7,388 bases of DNA from Alphaproteobacteria bacterium (lineage in GTDB: Bacteria > Pseudomonadota > Alphaproteobacteria > DAOWDM01): NCBI GenBank assembly GCA_030639035.1, contig DAOWDM010000125.1:1-7388 (forward strand), written 5' to 3'. Under the pieces are notes generated by a model. It saw nothing but the letters and a program-made list of their open reading frames with translations, was not told the origin of the DNA and did no database searches. Positions 6,267 through 7,388 of this stretch are shown here, one piece after another. A program made the position numbers and the translations under genes. Each line of letters opens with the position of its first letter. Position 1 is the first letter of the stretch.

Positions 6267-6303
6267 GCTTTGTCAATATTGCCCTGTCATCTTGCTTTGT
6301 CAA
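6267..6303. repeat. Direct repeat GCTTTGTCAA upstream of pheA
   Basis: GCTTTGTCAA occurs at 6267-6276 and 6294-6303, 27 bases apart, with a further TGTCA at 6285-6289 between them. The three TGTCA boxes are spaced 13-14 bases apart. On the minus strand the two long copies read TTGACAAAGC, so each contains a perfect -35 hexamer. It could be a duplicated promoter or a binding site for a regulator. Confidence 0.5.
6275..6303 (-). promoter_or_regulatory. Candidate pheA promoter
   Basis: On the minus strand there is TTGACA (6298-6303), a 17-base spacer and AATATT (6275-6280). The -35 is perfect and the -10 is poor. The predicted start near 6268 would leave a leader of about 48 bases before the pheA ATG at 6220. 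The second TTGACA (6271-6276) has no good -10 at the proper distance. Confidence 0.35.
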
Positions 6304-6483
6304 CAGTTTCGGCGTTTTCTTGTTAGGTATATTAACAGACATTATGTCTTAATAATGGCGTTTTTGTATATTTTCGCAAAAAATGCTTTGTGATAATGAA
6401 TTAACTATGATACATTTTTTTAAGTTATTTATGGTTTTAATTTAGACTAATAGTTATGAAGCTTTAATGCTCTGAAATTATTA

Positions 6484-6488
6484 AGGGG
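6484..6488 (+). promoter_or_regulatory. Shine-Dalgarno that sets the HNH gene start
   Basis: AGGGG is followed by TTG (6489), ATG (6492) and ATG (6495) in frame. Only ATG 6495 has a normal six-base gap, so it is the preferred start over the TTG. Confidence 0.7.
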
Positions 6489-6494
6489 TTGATG

Positions 6495-7196
6495 ATGAAA
6501 AGTAATATTTTAAGCGAAGTTAAAAAAGACGGTTATATCCACACAAAGAAAAGTTTAAAGCAGCGTACTGTTGAAAGAGTTAAACGTAAAAAAGTAAAAT
6601 ATCAAAAAGAAACAGCTAGGGCGGGTAAAATTCCAGATTCTATTCACGGAATACCTATTGTTGAGATGGAATTTAAAGTTCCACCTTTAAATGAAAGAAA
6701 ACAGACAAGAAATCAGTTTAAACGTGTTCGTAACGCCTTTTTGAAACATATAGCTGAGAACTGCGATAAAGAATTAAAAGGAATGGGGCTAACAGAAAGT
6801 CAGATGCAGACTGTTAAAAAAGGAAAGTCTCCTGCTGGCTATAATGTTCATCATAAGTTACCAATATATGGTGGCGGAAAAAATGAATTTTCAAACTTTA
6901 TTCTTATGCCGATTCCTCCTCATGATGATTTGCATCATAAAATTATTGACCCACAATTAAAAGGAATACGTGAAGGTGAGGCAAGACTTGTAAAGATTCC
7001 TTTTCCAAAGGAAATGGTTTTTGTTGCTCCTAAAAGCAAAGAAGAAACAATAGTTAAAGCTGATAAGCTAGAAAGCGTTATCGGAGGCAACTCCGAAAAA
7101 GACAAAAACTCTAAAAAGAAAAAGAAAAAGAAAAATGGAAAGAAAAGTTGGGATAATGTTAGGGCAAGAGCTGTTTCTATGCAAAAAAGCAGATAA
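6495..7196 (+). CDS. Stand-alone HNH nuclease, T6SS/polymorphic-toxin type
   Basis: The protein is 233 aa, with no signal peptide or membrane segment. The N-terminus (1-45) is very basic. A core of about 52-177 contains VPPLNERKQTRNQFKRVRN, GYNVHHKLPIYGGG (115-128), Asn134 of the FSNFILMP strand, and His143, His147 and His148. This is the HNH/ENDO VII pattern (VHHK-P-GGG, then NL/NF-hydrophobic, then H) found in C-terminal toxin domains of T6SS and Rhs effectors that degrade DNA. Here it stands alone, with no PAAR, VgrG or Rhs region. The tail (200-233) has seven consecutive lysines from a hexanucleotide repeat. No immunity gene is identified. A weak -10 (TATGAT, 6406-6411) lies upstream. The nuclease call is good; use as a secreted toxin is inference. 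Confidence 0.75.
   Translation: MKSNILSEVKKDGYIHTKKSLKQRTVERVKRKKVKYQKETARAGKIPDSIHGIPIVEMEFKVPPLNERKQTRNQFKRVRNAFLKHIAENCDKELKGMGLTESQMQTVKKGKSPAGYNVHHKLPIYGGGKNEFSNFILMPIPPHDDLHHKIIDPQLKGIREGEARLVKIPFPKEMVFVAPKSKEETIVKADKLESVIGGNSEKDKNSKKKKKKKNGKKSWDNVRARAVSMQKSR
7081..7096 (+). other. Perfect hairpin with GCAA tetraloop inside the HNH gene
   Basis: TCGGAG, GCAA and CTCCGA form a 6-bp stem closed by a GNRA-type loop. Five A (counting the stem's last base) and a long A-rich tract follow. It lies within the coding region and marks the border between the nuclease core and the lysine-rich tail. Confidence 0.5.
7113..7135 (+). repeat. AAAAAG hexanucleotide repeat
   Basis: Three AAAAAG units are followed by AAAAA and a T. 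The repeat encodes the seven-lysine run of the HNH protein tail. The unit is six bases, so whole-unit change stays in frame, but the A5 runs could slip by one. Confidence 0.8.
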
Positions 7197-7312
7197 AACT
7201 TTTTGTTGAAACTTTATTTGAGAAGGAATCCGAGGGATTGAATGATATTATTGACAGTCTTCGTAGCGATAAAAGTGCGATGATAGTTCATATGGCAAAT
7301 CAAGAATCGTAA
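7163..7312 (+). other. Short open frame overlapping the HNH 3' end, possible displaced C-terminus or immunity remnant
   Basis: This frame, -1 relative to the HNH gene, is open from just after a TAG at 7160-7162 to TAA at 7310-7312. It encodes a protein-like helical stretch (KQIKLFVETLFEKESEG, then LNDIIDSLRSDKSAMIVHMA). It has no ATG near its beginning, only a TTG at 7238. One extra A in the A6 run at 7183-7188 would join it to the HNH protein after Lys231, giving about 272 aa. It could be a frameshifted C-terminus, a degraded immunity gene, or chance. I do not recognise the sequence. Confidence 0.25.
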
Positions 7313-7317
7313 GCCCG

Positions 7318-7367
7318 ACTTGCAATGACCTGTCTTTAAAACTCCAAAGACATGAGAGGCCACAAGT
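7318..7367 (+). other. Possible RNA stem-loop downstream of HNH gene
   Basis: TGTCTTT (7331-7337) and AAAGACA (7346-7352) pair perfectly around an eight-base loop. ACTTG (7318-7322) and CAAGT (7363-7367) can form an outer stem. No T-run follows, so it is not a convincing intrinsic terminator. Apart from this I see no gene in the last 76 bases. Confidence 0.3.
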
Positions 7368-7388
7368 TTCAGGGAATTGGATAATAAC

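Noticed and set aside
1..7388. tRNA, rRNA, CRISPR array, transposase gene, prophage genes
   Set aside because: Scanned by eye on both strands. I found no tRNA-like T-loop motifs, regularly spaced repeats or recombinase motifs.

Overview
The window looks like chromosomal DNA from an AT-rich (by eye under 40% G+C) alphaproteobacterium. The evidence is in the proteins. DnaX carries the long zinc-loop insert and the SRCQRFDLRR context seen in alphaproteobacterial DnaX. RecR has the VADLWAxER and GELDYLDDGT motifs. The prephenate dehydratase is of the alphaproteobacterial kind (GGFATNGxNxTKLESY). I cannot place the family or genus.

Layout, right to left along the minus strand: pheA (prephenate dehydratase, 5345-6220); a 142-bp near-palindromic MITE-like element (5200-5341) with a target duplication; the SRP RNA gene ffs (5057-5152); dnaX (true start 5019); ybaB/ebfC; recR; a secreted Sel1-SPOR protein; an ectoine-synthase gene (ectC); and the 5' part of a glutamate-cysteine ligase-like gene that runs off the left edge. 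The ffs-dnaX-ybaB-recR order is an old bacterial housekeeping cluster linking protein targeting, the replicase clamp loader, a nucleoid-associated protein and recombinational repair. To the right, on the plus strand and divergent from pheA, lies a stand-alone HNH nuclease of the type used as toxin domains in type VI secretion and polymorphic toxins. It is followed by a short open frame and a region of possible RNA structure at the window end.

Main points of interest: (1) dnaX carries an A9 run after codon 427, five bases downstream of a perfect 6-bp hairpin, and both alternative frames stop almost at once, so a short (gamma-like, about 432 aa) DnaX is predicted beside the 554-aa tau form. (2) A MITE-like palindrome is inserted exactly at the 3' end of pheA and ends just upstream of the ffs promoter. 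(3) EctC, with its iron ligands intact, is the first gene of its unit. It is paired with a divergent GCS2-type ligase, with no ectA or ectB visible. (4) The predicted ectC promoter has a T9 homopolymer in its spacer. (5) The HNH gene has a hexanucleotide poly-lysine repeat and a probable frameshift or slippage point near its 3' end.

The 79-codon upstream extension of the dnaX frame is spurious, because it is the SRP RNA gene plus part of the palindromic element. No tRNA, rRNA, CRISPR array or transposase gene was found.
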